From Lateolabrax maculatus (Eukaryota > Chordata > Actinopteri > Acropomatiformes > Lateolabracidae), in assembly GCA_031216445.1 (NCBI GenBank), contig CM062197.1, positions 22,194,501-22,258,500 on the forward strand: a DNA stretch of 64,000 nucleotides. The letters are read 5' to 3'. Positions 23,286 to 38,100 of this stretch are shown in pieces. The position numbers and the translations under genes are program-made. The notes under the pieces are model-generated. The model had not been told where the DNA came from, did not search any database, and worked only from the letters and a program-made list of their open reading frames with translations. Numbering within the stretch: position 1 is the stretch's first letter; every line of letters starts with the position of its first letter.

Positions 23286-26200
23286 TAACTACATATACGT
23301 CAGACTGTGAGGATAATAATTATCTTTAGATGTACTTTGTAATAGAAAATCACTCAACAGGGAACTTCTGCGGCCAATCCAGACAGCTTTTAGGTGATGA
23401 TTTACATAATTCAATAGGATGAAAAACCTGCAAAGAAAAAACATTGTATCCTATGGAGCAGGGTGCAGCTCACCTCAGCAGGTTGGGTGCCCAGACAATG
23501 GCCAGGTTCTTGCTGTGCATGTTGGTGATGTAGCTGAATGCTGCCAGGCGGGAAAGGTGCCTCATGAGGAACTCCAGGGTCCTTTGAATCAAATATTCAT
23601 TTATTCAGATATAATTGGCTCCCACTAGTGATGTGCAAACTAATGGCCATGATAGAGCCACTTCTTCAGAGCATCAATATTTCACTTTATGCTCAAGTCC
23701 CGGAGGAATGTCACATAGAAATTAGCATTTGTATGCTTTCACAAAGGACGGGAAATTCAATTCATCATCACCAACGCAAAGGCCACCTGGGACCTACTAA
23801 ATGATTCCATTCCGTGCAACCTGGCACCACAAAATACCCTCTATTTTAACATTAACAGACACACACAACTGATCAGTAATATGACAGTTCCCGAGCCTGC
23901 AAAAGGGGGGCAGTGTGCCTCTGCACTGACCTGTAATGCGGCGGAGGAAGCTGCTGGATGACATCATGGATTTTGATGAGTCGTTCTTCATCCGTTGCTG
24001 CTGATACAGCATCCTTCAGAGTGAAAACAAAGGGAGAGATGGGGAGATAGCGAGATAAATAGGGTGATGTGTCAGTGTATCAACATTAAGCTCATTCACC
24101 TTTTTTATCCCAGGTCCACACTGCTACATGGAGCACGGAGGGGACATCAGTCTGCAGCCCCCCCCCCCCAGCTGCCATAACAACCAGCAAACATTTACTT
24201 CATCTTCAGGGACTGCTCTGTTGTGCTTGGAGAAGGTTTTTATTCCAAGTCACACACAGAGTGGTTTGGTGCATTTGTAATGATAGGGTGTGTCAAGTAC
24301 AATGCTATGATTTTAGAGGTGTCTATGACTCATAACTGCAAGATAAATCTGAAGAATTCCTACAAGTTAAATCTGACGAATTTCCTTTCTTTTCTGTAGA
24401 GATCAAATTTGAAATCAGTACTGTCAGTCACATCCTAACAGTGTCCTTTGGGGCAACCGTGAGCACGGAAACTCCTTACAACCTAAGAAAGTCAAGTGCT
24501 GTAATAGTTAACAGACTTGTATCCACACATTAGTGTAAGAAATCGGTGTGTGAGTAGTGTTTCGTCCTGCAAAGGCTTTGCTTACAGAGAATTTCTCATA
24601 GAGCTGGTAGGTGAGGAGGGGGTTGGGCAGCTCTCTGAAGTAGAGCTTACACAACGAACCAACGCAGTGGATGTCCTGGATGTAAACATCTTTGGTCAGG
24701 TCGGGGATCTGCTCAGAGTCAAACTCATGCCTGATGAAAGAGAAGGGGGGCAAAGTTACAGTCAACAAACTAACTTCTTCATAGAGAAAATTGCCTCAAT
24801 GAATGACTGCTTTAGTTTGATGGATGGATAGAAGACATGAAAAAAGCTGCATAACCCTTACACAGCTCACAGCATAGAACAAAAACAATAACATGTCCAC
24901 AAAAAATACTGTATGTTGTCTTTTACGAGCCACAACTGTTGTAAAAGCACAGATTACCAAAGTACAAGTTCTTCTCCTGGTATGACATTAGATAATAAAA
25001 ACTGTTGATGAGGAACAACTGTTACAGCACGTCATCGTGTCTTGTTTTTCTGTAACAGCTGCAATAATCCTAGATGGAATTCATGTCATCAGCCTTTAGA
25101 TGATGGTGGGATTACATTTGTGAGCTCCTCTTATGAAAAACGACATGTCTGTGGAAGGAGCATGCACACAGTGGAGACCCTGATACACTGGAATCAAATA
25201 CTGTAATAAATAGGCAGTGTATGCATCTCCTACCGCAATTTCTGGATATTCGAGGCAATTCCAGAGAGGCGGTAGATGCCATCCACCACACCGTGTTTCT
25301 CGATGAACTCGGTGCAGCTCTTGAGGACCTGGGGCACTACAAAGACAGAAACAGCGTGTCATCACATAACACAGTAGTCAATATTTGTGCAGTCTTCACA
25401 TGAGCGCTGCAAGGTCAAGAATAGGATGACTTTCCTTTTTGATAACTAACATTCCAGTGCTTTTGGAAGAAAAAGCACTTTTTGAGCTGAGGATGGAAAC
25501 AATTGAACCTTGTAAAGTAGAAACGAATATATCCTAAAGAGCTTCAAAAATATTTCATTTCTTTCTTTGACCTTTAACCTATTTTCTACGTGCAGTTTTC
25601 TGGATGAAGCAAATAGTGAGCCAACGTGTTGTTGTCTGAGTGAGGCAGCCAATCACATCTGCTCGGCTTCAAAGCACACTGCCAGTGATTGTGTGTTAGA
25701 AATGGCCAGACAAAAAAAGGAAAAACCTCAGAAAAACAAAGCTTCTTCATTCTCTTACAGCAACCATGAATCATACAGACATGTTATTTATCTGTGTGTG
25801 TGTGTTGTGTGTGTATGGGATATAAGGATGGTGTGTATGTGCAAAAGCAGGCTCCCAGGCCTCCCACAGCTCACTCATCATTCAGAGGATGACAGAGAGT
25901 GGGACACTCGCTGAAGCAGCTGTTCAGATGAATTCCACACATAGCGAAAGAGAAAACAAGGCAAGATTTAAGGAAACTAGTTCTGCAGCAGAGGACAGGA
26001 CAATGAGGGTGGATAAATCCTCCCCAAGTCCATCATTTAGGAAGATTTTGTTATGAGGGCCTTATCACAAAGATACACAAAATGTGTTTGAATGTGGAGT
26101 CCTCTTAAATTCTAGTTAAAACAACATTAAAAGCAACAGCTTTCAACTGATTTTTGTGATGATTCTGATCCCTTAAACAGCCTTTTTAATTACTTCTAAT

Positions 26201-29200
26201 TGCTTGCTAACTTATGATTTAAATCATCAATTTTCTTGTTTTGTATCCAGAGGAAATGCGTCACTCAATAAAAATCTGAAACACAACATTCTGTAAAGGT
26301 GGAATTTCGGCCAGAAAATGTAGTACCAGGCTAGCGGGGATATGCAGGTTGATAGCTCAACATGTAAGCACATCTCTTTGTCTTTAATGGCCCTTGATCT
26401 GTCTTTTGCCAACATGGCACTCAGAATATGATCAAAACATGAGGATTAAATGAAGAATTATGAAAGTAAAATTTATTTTATGGCTATTTTGGCTTTAACT
26501 TTGTTTTTTCCTCAAATATCGGTGTGTTGTTGGAGCACTAACTTTTATTTTTAATGACATTTGATGACTTCAAAACACAACCAAACATAATCTATTGTTT
26601 TGTTACAGATTTCTTGGCAAAAGTGCTTAAAAAGTGAAATCCTTTACATACATTACAGTGTTAAATGCTGGTTTACTATTGAAGAGCCACCGCAGTAATG
26701 GTGGCTGGTCTACTTCCACCTACAGCCTGGATTCGTCTAGCAGCAGAGTTTCGGTGCTATCTTTATAAACTACGAATCATAATCATTAACCGTGTTTCTC
26801 TCGCTCCATAAGATCATAGTTACCTTTAATTTCTTACAAGTCACTGAACCAGTCAGAACTTGACCGTTTGACCCAGCAAAGTGCGGCAGAGTGGCTTATC
26901 TCTCCATATCACGGTAAGGCACGATTTACAGAAGTCAAGGATCGACTCCCTCACCCATGCATGTGTGACTGTGATGCAGAACGCCTGACACCCATCTGTG
27001 ACCATAAGCTCACTGAATGGACAAGACCCGGTGTGATCACTGTGAGCTAACGTGCTGGTAAGATGAGAACCACTCGTATCCAGACACAGAATATGATCCA
27101 TTAACATGAATAAATGGGCTTTCAAGTTGGTGTCAACGTAAACTGAAATTAAGTTATCGATCAAGTTTCAACAGCAGAGTAGCATCATTACGTTGGTTGG
27201 AGCTGATGTTACAGTGTAATCAGGACACCATTATCCTCCCACTCTGTCAGAGACCATCACATTGGCTCCCCTTGACGAACACCGTGCTGCTAAGAGCTCA
27301 GGAAATCAATGCGGCTGCAGCCCAGCAAATATCTTAATTACAAGCAGAAAGGGCGGAGAGCTGTTTACATACAGTACAGTGTGTGACGGTACACGATGAC
27401 TTTCATCTACCATTAGCTCATAAGTTGAATAAACACTAATCTCTGGTAGTCATGATGCCACTAGAACATGTTAAACAATGATTAAAATTAAAATAATTAC
27501 CTTCCATAATTTGAGCTTATTGAATCATGATGGCAAAGAACCTGAGAAACTATTGTGTCCTGCACTTCCAAAAACTGGATTTTCTAAATACCATAAAAAT
27601 GAAAGCCTGGTATTCACATAATGACAGAGTCAAATAATAGCTGAAGGACTATTTCTTCTTCTTCTTCTTCTTGCGTCTTGTCATTATTGTGAGGTTGTCA
27701 GCCAACCAGCAGAGACTTCAAGATTCTCATACCACTTTTGGCAAGAAATTATATTTTGACATTTTGAGAAATGTCAAACTATTCACTGCTAGGTGCCCTG
27801 GAGGACTTTTAATGTGAAAAGTCTGCAGGGATTGTTGAATTTCATTGATGGCAAAGTGGAACTGGATAATGAATGAAATCAGTATTTCTGTTAAAAAGAG
27901 AAACTCGTAGCAGCACAAATGGATCCAGGTAGTACTACTGCTCTCAGGTGTGTCTGCGTGTTTCTCACCATCATGTCCTGAGTTAAGGAGGTGTTCTCCC
28001 AGGTCGCAGCCGAACACCCTCTCCCGGAGGATGCCTCTCTGCTTCAGCTTCTGTTTGGTGGGTCTGGACTTCATGAAGGAGCGCAAGAAGGTGATCAGTT
28101 TCCCGTGCTTCTTAGACACTGAGGGACAAGGGAAGGAAGGAAGTAAGTAAGGAAGGAAGGAAACATCTTAGAACAGTTTACTACTCTACAGTAACTGTGG
28201 GTTTGACATTGGATCAGCTTTCACACAAGGTTTATCTGTGCAGTAGAGTGAAACCCCATACAAGCTGCTCCGGGTTGTCCCATTGTGCATTTCAGCTTCA
28301 TTCTAATGCAAACCCTTCCTTTATGCATGTGTAGTTTCCTTGAGGCGAAAGCTTCGTTCTTAAATACCACCTCCCAGGCAACTACAAAGGAATCCTCCAC
28401 ATCCAATACCAGTATCCTCCGCGCCCCTTCAAAACAAGACAAAAAAAAAAAAAAAAGGAGCAGATCTACTTAAAAACCCAAACCGCATTAATCAGATACT
28501 ATGTCTGGGAAAAGGTCGTAAGCTTCTTAAACTACACACCAGTTGTTTTCTCTGCTTTAGAGAGTTGTGGAAAGGCTATCAAGTGGATCAAACAATCTGA
28601 ATTTTTTGGAAGGGGGAACAATGGAGCTGGCCTCGACTCTAGACATTTGTCCAATAACTTTTCGCTGAAAATCACACACCGTGGGCCACTGGTGAGATGA
28701 CAGTAGCAGAGTGTTTTTCCATTCTTGGCTCAGCAATTTTCCTTTAACTGAAAATTCAGCTTGGTTTAAGCCACTGAACAGTTTAAATCCTACATTTTCC
28801 ACTGACTGACCGAATAAGCATCACAGCGCATCTAACATGCCATTTCCCAATGACTATAGTTGTACTGATGCCAGTCAGTCAAGTGTCAGGGTAGATATTG
28901 ACTGAAGGGTCAAAAACTAACTATTTCACCATCTTAACACTGTACTGGGTTGAATATTCAAAAATATTGTAATACAAACCTACTAAGTAGGATCCTACTA
29001 ATTCTGGTATTATACATTATCTCATACCTTCGCTGCACTGTAAAACTTTCGACTCACGCCTAAGACATCTCAAAGGATAAGACAATGTCTCCCAGTCCAC
29101 TCTCATTTCATCTGCCTCTCTGTTCTCTTGCTGGTATCAGTGGTCACTGCGTCGTGTAAAACCTTCTCGTATTGGATCTCAGCTTTTTCTAGTCTCTTTG

Positions 29201-32200
29201 ATCCTCTGCTGCCCTTCACACTGACTTTAACCAACAACTTTTCCTATTATTTCTTCACTCTGCAGTCTTCCACAGCACAACTATCCTTTCTGAAGCCTGG
29301 AGACCAATAAAAGATCGTGGAGCACCCAGCAGTCACATGGTCCACGCTTCTGAAATCTGAAACATTTAAATGAACCGTGGACACGGTCTCACTCAGGAAA
29401 AAAACACAACCCTTCCTGAAATTTACTATTGAGGACAGCACTAGAAACATCCATTGCCAATCTGATCTATGATCATTGTTTCTTTCAGCCACACCACCTG
29501 GAACTTCACTAAACCTCTGAAAACAAAGTGATCACACCAGCCTCTCCTGTCTGAGGTCCTCTGGGCTAAAGTGGAAAAACGGCTGTGTCGCATCAGTTTT
29601 TTTATTTATATTCCAGGGCACATTCCTGATTATAAACACAGTCACGATGGCAACCCTTCCACTTCCCTCATGTGCTTCACAGCCTTGACACCATATTTAT
29701 TTTACCTGCTCAAGACTTCAGACCAACACAAACACACAGGTCGCAATTTAAAGAAGAAAGCATTTAAAATTCAATCAAATAAATAACTAGACGATTGGAG
29801 AGGCACGGTTTCAATTTGGTGTGCCTCACTGAGCTCTGCTTGGATTGCATTACAACTGAAAGTAGGCCAGTGCTTACCAAACTATCTCCAGAAACAAAAC
29901 AAGCTGAGTTAAAGAAAGCGAAGGTTAAATTGTGTTTGGTAGATAACAAGAATACAATAAAAGTGTCATGGCAGCGCCTTTACTCTCAGCTCTTTCAGCG
30001 ATGATTTGTCAGAGGTCAGGATACTATGATTCATTACAGACTTACACAGCAACATGAAGCACACACATGTGCTGTTACGAATAGTATTATTTAAAAGAAC
30101 AATCCCAAAACCCTCTACGGTGTGAGACTTAGCCCTCTTGGCCAGAGACCATTAGGGTAAAAATTAATGAGAGGCTGCCTGCTTTACATGCTAAATATAC
30201 ACTATGGAGGTAAACTGAATGCAGCAGACTTAATTGACAGCCCATCGAGTACATTTAGAATGCAAACATCTAGACCGGAGTAAAACTAATGAGCTGATGG
30301 GAATAGAAAGTTACTTTGTAGCTGAATTAATTAAACAGTTTTGTCATTGTGTTGGCAGAATACTCACACAAATATATGCACACAGTGATGGTGCGTGAAG
30401 AAATGACTGCTGGCAGGCAACTGTGTTCTCTCATTACTTTCACTCATATTTGCTCTTTCAAATCAAAAGCATGTCAATGACAAGTAGAAACTGCAAGGGG
30501 AACTCTGCCAATTTTACACGTCAAAGTGTGTTTACAGATGTTTGGGAGTTCAACTGTTAATTTTCTCATTTTAGATTTTTGTGGATGATAATCAAATCTA
30601 TCCAGTCAGTTCGTGTTTTTCTACAGTTGAATTCCGCCGGCTGATGCTCAAAACACAGACTAGTATCTCAAAATAAACAAACCCTTGCCAAGATGGATTT
30701 ATAACTACCTCACTCCTCCAAATAAATAATGTCTGAAACAAACCTCTGAGTTTTGACTCTCTATTGTGTGCTATTTTAATGAAGCAGCACAATCAATACT
30801 GAATCAACAACCGGCTTCTGCACCAGCACCCGCAAACAAGACCCGCCACTCCATTACAGGGAAAAGTGGAGCTACAGTTTGACCTTCAGGGAGAAATTCC
30901 CTCTGTGCTGCTGTACCCGCAGACAAAACCGCTGAGGCAGCTTTGTTTACGCACTGTTGAGGCATCAAAAAGGGCTTCAGTATCATGTAGGGGAGGAGGG
31001 GGGCTGACTGTGCGATTGTGTTGGCTAACACTGACACGTCGCTTTTATTTAGGAGGCCAGGCTGACTGTAAGAAGAGGAGTGCAATGACGAGCATGACTC
31101 TCCGGAGGACTCCCATCTGCTTACTGTCAAAGCAGATGACAGCCCGAGGGCCAGCAGCTCTTCAAGCATGCTCTGCACTGAGTCTGCCTCTGACACCCTC
31201 ACTGCTGAAATCCAGCTGGGTAAAGGTATTTAATGTAAGTACAGTGGGATTGATAAAGACAAAACAAATTGCTTTCTGTGCCTCTAATTACAAAATGTAT
31301 AGCCTGGGGGTGCTTAAATACTAGTACTGCACTTTCAAGAAGTTGGGAACCTTGCAGGGGACACATTTAAAAACAAAAATAAATCCTTAATTTCCCATAA
31401 TGCAACTGGATAGTGTCTAATCAACCAAAACAATATAACTATCCAATGACATCACCAGGGTCATTTTCTTTACTCCTCCAGAGACACAGAAGACATTATG
31501 CAAGTATTACTTATAAATCTGATGGTATACTTCAAACATGTGACACACTAGGAGGGGGCGGGGGCCCAAATGTTTACGGCTAGGGAAATGACGGCCAATT
31601 CCCCTTAGGTGGCATTTGCATAGATAACAGATAAAACCCTGTTAGGACAAAGGTAAACACAGTGAATGGTGGTTATAATGCCTGAGAAACACTGACAGGT
31701 TTCAGTTGCAGCCCTTAAATGCCTGTGTGACTATGACGAGGCTTTCCCTCCCAGAGAGCCGGGTGAAGAGAACAGAGGCCAAGCATTACAGCAGGAACAA
31801 TTCCAGCCGTAATGGCAAACATCACGCTCTCTTTCCCCGATCCAACCCAAAACTGGCCGCCTCATTTCATTCTGTTAGCGAGAACACAGATTGGAGGACA
31901 ATTCCAACTTCATAGCAACAAAACAAAGATCCAATGCGTCCCAAAGTAGAGCAGTGACACCATGGAGCCGATCAGCAGACTCAAGCCTGAGACATTTGAT
32001 ACAACTGCTGCGCCTGTCAGTGTGCCCTGAACACACCAACCACCAGTGGGGCTCCACAATGCTCTCATCACAGCTCAGCTCAGCCCTTTCACCTCAGCCA
32101 GCACCCCCCTTGAGACTCCACAGCCACACACGCCCATGTGGGCAGCTGGGCGGGAAATTCAAACCTTGCTGTCATAAGTTTTGCGAAACCATTATGTAAA

Positions 32201-35088
32201 TGGGCTGGATATGATTACGGCATCCATCTCAGAAATGTACATGCTGTGAGAACAAGGGCTTTTGGCTGGAATGTTAATAGAGGATGTGCCAAAAGCTTTT
32301 GTAAACGGACTAAATTAGTTTTTACTGTGGTGGCTCCTTCAAATTAAAGTTGGGTCTTTCTGGGATCCGGTGATGAGTTTGATAATCATGTGAGTGAATT
32401 TTGTGAGTCGGAGAATGTCTGCCAACTTATCAATACTACTGCATTCACTTAACATGTAAAGACATACTTGCTGATGAAAGTGACAATATATTCCTTTTGC
32501 GAGTTTTTCAAGGGCAGTTTATCTTTCCCAGCCACTCAACAAGATGACTTATATTATTAATATCGCATCCCCATCGCTCGCTTTTATTGAACAAAGGACA
32601 TCTGTCCATTGAGCCACTACCACAGACATAATGTTTGCGTTACTTATCAAACTAAAAAACCCAACACCACACTGGGAGGCACTGTGTTTGCACTCATTAC
32701 CATATCCTAACCATCTCCTGTTCAGCTTTCTGGATGGCCATCCGGCGCGTAAACAACAGGGCAGTGTCTGCCTGTTTAAAGGCAGTCATGGGTGACACTG
32801 ACCTCTGTTTGGACACGAGAGCCTGAGTGTGTGGGGATAGTAGGAGCAAAATGCCTTACTGTTCAATGCCTTACTGAACATAACTTCAGGGGAGGGGGCG
32901 AGATGGGCGAAGTAAGCTGTGGGGTCTCAGCCAATAATTCTGACAACTGTGCACCACATTAAAGTAATCACTAATCACACTAAATAACTAGTACCAAGAG
33001 CAAAAGCAACTTTTTTCAAATAGAAATACCAGTGATGGAGAACTGGTACTGTGACTCCTGCTTCATTATACAGTGATAAATGCTTATTCGGATGTTTAAT
33101 AACTATACATCCTGTAAACTATATATCTCAAATGCTTAACTTCTTTCTTTGCTAAATAAACGAGTTATTCCAAAACTACATTTGAAAAGGCAAACTTTCT
33201 TAAAACTTTTTAGTCTTTGTTCAACAGCCTCTGACATTCTGACATTAGTGGGAAGTTATTTATATTATATCATATTTTAACACTTGGGGGGAAGGAGCAA
33301 ATGTCATTTATAAGTAATTTAATACGTGTGACAAGAGAGAAAATGGAAAAATGAGGAGTCATATGAGGAAGCAGCGATATTTTCCAGACTTTTTTAAGGC
33401 CTAGGAAGTCCCCTCACAATAACTCAAAATACATAGCAGAAGGTTAACGGGCTCCACTAACAGACCCGTGCTGTCTATTCCACACGGTGACTTGTAGCGA
33501 ACAAACAACCTTTAACTCGACACAAATCAAACGCACTTTCTTACCTCCGCTCCATGGCGCCGGGCTGCCTCGACAACAAGAGGCCAAAGTACAACTACAC
33601 ACTTGTCTTATTCTCCCGCTAACGGTGGACTGCACCCGGACAAACCAGCGATGAAAGCTCCCGTGGAAGTCTCCCTGACAGAGTGAGGAGGAGGAGGAGG
33701 AGGAGGAGGAGGAGGATACAAGTGGAGAGCTCAGACACGACACAGAGACTTTCCGCTCCGCTCCGTCAGTCTCCACTCGCGGCTCCGCTCCAAACTACCG
33801 CTTCACAACCACACGCGTGCTGCCTTCAGGTCCTCCGGACATACGGCTTACCGCTTCTTATTCCCAGTCTAACACAGCTGCGAGTATTTGAGAGCAAAAT
33901 ACTTGATGCCGACTTACACGTCCTTGGTTGTAATATTTCCGATAGCATTTGAAGGCAGCGCGGGAGCCAAGAGGCAAGCTGGTGGTTTACAAAACACTAA
34001 CACACTTTACACTGCACACACATGCTCCACACAAGAGGTATCCCTGCTTTGATTCTGTCAGAACTGTCCATTCAATAATTGCTTTATTTGTAATTACATA
34101 CTTAACGTGAATAGACTGTAACTCTAGGCCTGCATACGAGCTTCAAATAAAATTGTTACAAACCCTACAGACTGGATTAGGTTGAGCTGAGAAACTATGT
34201 TGATACACAGTTACTAGGTGAGCTGAAGTAGTTTAAAAAATGACTTCCTCTTGTTCTTATTGTCTTCCCCCTGATCTAATCTCCCATTGTCTGCTGACAG
34301 GTTGACAGTTTCTACAGAGTGACAACACATTGGAAACACTCGTCAGGCTCCAACTGGACTGGTGCCAGGTGGTAAGAGACCCTCGGGACTCTTGCACACT
34401 GCTGACCGGCCGACTGACCCCCGGCTGACACTCGCCGACTGTCAGAATGATTCAGTTTGGCTTAAACAACAGATAGGATGGCCTCACCTTGACTTTAAAT
34501 CAGCCCTCCCCTCTGAGGGGCCCCTCGACCCCAGAAAGCATTATTTTATTAATTCCTTAACTAGCTTATCCCTAAGCAGACATATTGAGCCAAAATGAAG
34601 TCAAGCCTAATTTGTTGCTGCTCCACAATCACAAGACTGCAGTTTCCACTGCATGTGATCGTGTTCAACCAGCTACACAAAGACAAACATTTAGATCCTC
34701 AAATTTCTTTTTGCATGCAGGTTCTGATATTTTCCATCCTGAGGGTAGTAGTAAGTAAGTACATTTACTCAAGTACTGTACAGGTACAGTTCTAAGGTAC
34801 TTTTATTTTGGAATACAGAGTATTTTAATTTGATGCTACTTATTTTTCTTTTTTTGAGCTTGTAACTCCTTTAAAAGAAAACTGTGCAGTAGAGGGCCTT
34901 GGTCACGTCAGATGTATATGAGTTGTTATTCTGTTCAAAGCCCAAGATGTAAAATTATCCACTATTTCATATCAAAGCAAAGATTCATTCCAACAGCCGA
35001 ATAACAAATACAAATCTGTGTAACAGAACTTTGCTTTTCTCTTAGCATTAAAATGCTGTTTACACACTGATCGACAGTTTAATACCAC

Positions 35089-35124
<36 letters not shown>

Positions 35125-38100
35125 TAATAATAAAGGATTTTCACTTAGTATTTTAATTTGACCTCATTTTATTGGTACATTTAAGTAGCTCACCACCGTC
35201 CATCCACCCCTAATATCACCCAGCACTTATTCAATGCACTGGGGAAAATTACTGAGAAAGTCAAACTAAGTTCAACTTTAACAAGTTTGTTCTGTGCAAC
35301 ACGGATCCTAGTCATACTGGTCAAATGGTAACTTCTGTAATAGAAGGCATGGTGCTGGATAAACAAGATACAGTGAGTTTTCTCTCCTCTAATTCATTTG
35401 TCCACTTTGTATACAGGATAGTGCATTTCACTTTTAAATGTTGAATGAATTTGCAGCAGGTGGAGTTTGCCTTTAGGATTGAAGATGATTAGCAATGTGC
35501 TGAAAGACACCAGTCACCTATACAGGAAGATTAAGTATCATATAGCTGCTGTTTTTTCAAGGATCTGAGTAGTTTATTTCACTCCTTGGACGTGGAAACA
35601 TGAACGGCAAGTTCAATGTACAGGAGCAGAATGCCATGCTGTCTCAAACATAAACATGGCTGTAAATCTCAATTCCTACCAGCCAGTTTAATGCCTGTAA
35701 GAGTGCGTAATCATTTGATTTAATATTGACATCAATGCGACAGATCACAATAATGATGCAACATAATAGAAATGTGTAATGCAACTCCAGATATTCATCA
35801 GCAAACGTTCCGCAGTCCACTGAAGGGAGCAAAGTTGTAAAGAATGCTCTTTGTGCTTTACACATTCACTCGGTTTACAACACAGCCTGAGTTTTTAGTA
35901 TGTGATCACAAGCAGCCTCCCCCAAACAAAGGTGCGGCCTACAACAACAGTCTCTTATTGAAGCCGCAGAGCAACACGTTACAGAGGAGACCTTGAACTG
36001 TTTCACAGCCCAGAACCGGAGCACCAGGAAATGATCTGGGATCCTCGGGAACAGGAGGACAAATCTTACTCTGTCTCACATTCTCTCCCCATTTCTCTTC
36101 CTCTCTCCTTCACATAACCAGCTGTCTTGGCTCATGTATGCTCACAGCTGCCCAAATCACTGGTCCCCAGACATGACGAAGGCCTGCACTGGGGGGGGGG
36201 GGGGGGCTCTACATCTGGGTCAGTAACTGGTAGGTCTATTGGGCTGTCTGGGGAGGAAAGAAGGCAGACTGTCACTTTTTTTTATCCAAAGTTCACAACT
36301 CTTTGCTTTCACGTTGATGTCAACAAAAGAGTCTATTTTTACTGTGAAGAGAGTAGTCTCTGTTCTCAGATTCCTCTGCAACACAAGCACATGGACCCTG
36401 CTTCTATCGTCTCGATTTTAACTGAAGCAGTGCAGCATGTTAACAATTTCCATGGTTTTACTGGGAAACAGCAAAGGTTAGCGGTGAACAGAGTGGATCT
36501 AGGCAGAGCAGGCATATTTTTCCAATGCTCTGTGGCTCCCTGCAGGAATGTGCTCTTTCAGTCACCATGGAGAGGGAGACAGAGATTCTTACTGTTGCAG
36601 GACAAAGCTTAATGCTCAATGGATGGGTTTACAGGCCCCCTCATTGTAAAAGGATTAAATAAATCAAGGCTGGTCGAGACCTAGCACCACGGCACCCCTG
36701 CTGCGGCCATTCAGCTTCGACCAAACAGACACACACATAAACACAGTTGGCCCCCCTCCAGACACAGGGTACATTCAGCAGCTTTGAGAAATGCTGTAGT
36801 AACCTGGTTCACCCCTAAAACCATTAGCATACACCTTGAGGGGCAAAAACAGAAAAAAACTAAATGGGGGGCTAAAATGATAGGATTGTTCTCTTTTGAG
36901 ATCAACATTTGAAAAGTGGGGTTGCATTTTCACACCACCACATCTGATCGCACGACTTTTATGTACAGGGTTTTTTTTTGTTTTGATGTTTTTTACATAC
37001 AGATGCCATACAAAATGGACTCGGGAACATTCATCCCAACAAACCCTGAAACATATCAAAAATACAGCACAATGATGGGAAGAATCTTACATTGTAGAAG
37101 GAATCTGCAGGACTTAAGACCCTTTCAGACACAATGCGACTTGAGCTTGCCCGGCTGTGCTTTGCTTAACACAGCAAAAAAACCATCGTGGTGCGGCGCA
37201 AGCCATTGGGCATAATGGGTTTCAGAGCACAGTGGTGCCGTTGTCGCGTTGTGTCTGAAATAGCCATTAAAGGGAGATATGGCCATTATTTGCATCAAAC
37301 AGACATTTCCTCATACAAGCTTATAGCACTTCAAGTGAAACAAAGTGCACACAGTCACATAAATGCGCGCGCACGCACACACACACGCGTGCACACGCGT
37401 GCACACGCGCACACACGCGTGCACACGCGCACGCACTGGAAAAAGCCCTTTAATACAACATGTAGAAACATACATATATACATATGCACTATTACTGCAT
37501 AACCAGATGTGGCTAAAGGGTTATTGGTCCACCAACAGTGTAGAGATAGTATAGTTAAGTGTGTTAAAGGTCACAGACAAAACAGTTTATTACATTGTGA
37601 AAGGTTCTCCTCTTGTAATGCAACACCCAAAAAAGAACAGCATTTTCCTGTGAGAACAGCTATATTTAGTATATCTACACCGAGGAGTGGTTGCCCCAAT
37701 TTTAAGCTACTATGACAAGCAAACCAGTCATACTAGAGTCACACAGTGAAACACATCACTCAGGGTTGTGGAGTTAGTTTATGGTTAGGGGGTGGTGGTG
37801 GTGCAGCACACCGAAGGATTTTTGTCTACCTGAACTTAGGCTGTAGTGGTTTAGCGGGTCGGCCACCCATGCACTGTCCTGTATTACACTCTCCATCTCC
37901 AAGTCTGCATGCAGCCCGATGGACAGATGGACCAACAGAAAGATGGATGGATGGACGATGGAGACATGAGAGAATCAGCAGAGGGAGAGAAGCACTTCAA
38001 GTTAGAGAACAGAGCAACTGCATACTTTAGGACTGTGAGGTCAGTAGCTTTGCATAGAAATTATACTTTGATGATAAAGCAATAAAGTGTTTGGTTAAAC

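Noticed and set aside
30804..31324. Overlapping 132- and 152-codon frames on opposite strands
   Set aside because: Both overlap each other and lack similarity to any family I know; no splice signals support either.
33444..33776. 110-codon minus-strand frame through the candidate alternative exon
   Set aside because: It starts with GTG, has no ATG, and is preceded in frame by a TAG. It joins in phase to the exon at 28118, but without an ATG it cannot be the N-terminus.
36127..36612. 161-codon plus-strand frame containing a glycine run
   Set aside because: The frame passes through a 17-nt G homopolymer and has no recognisable motif. Chance frame in intronic DNA.
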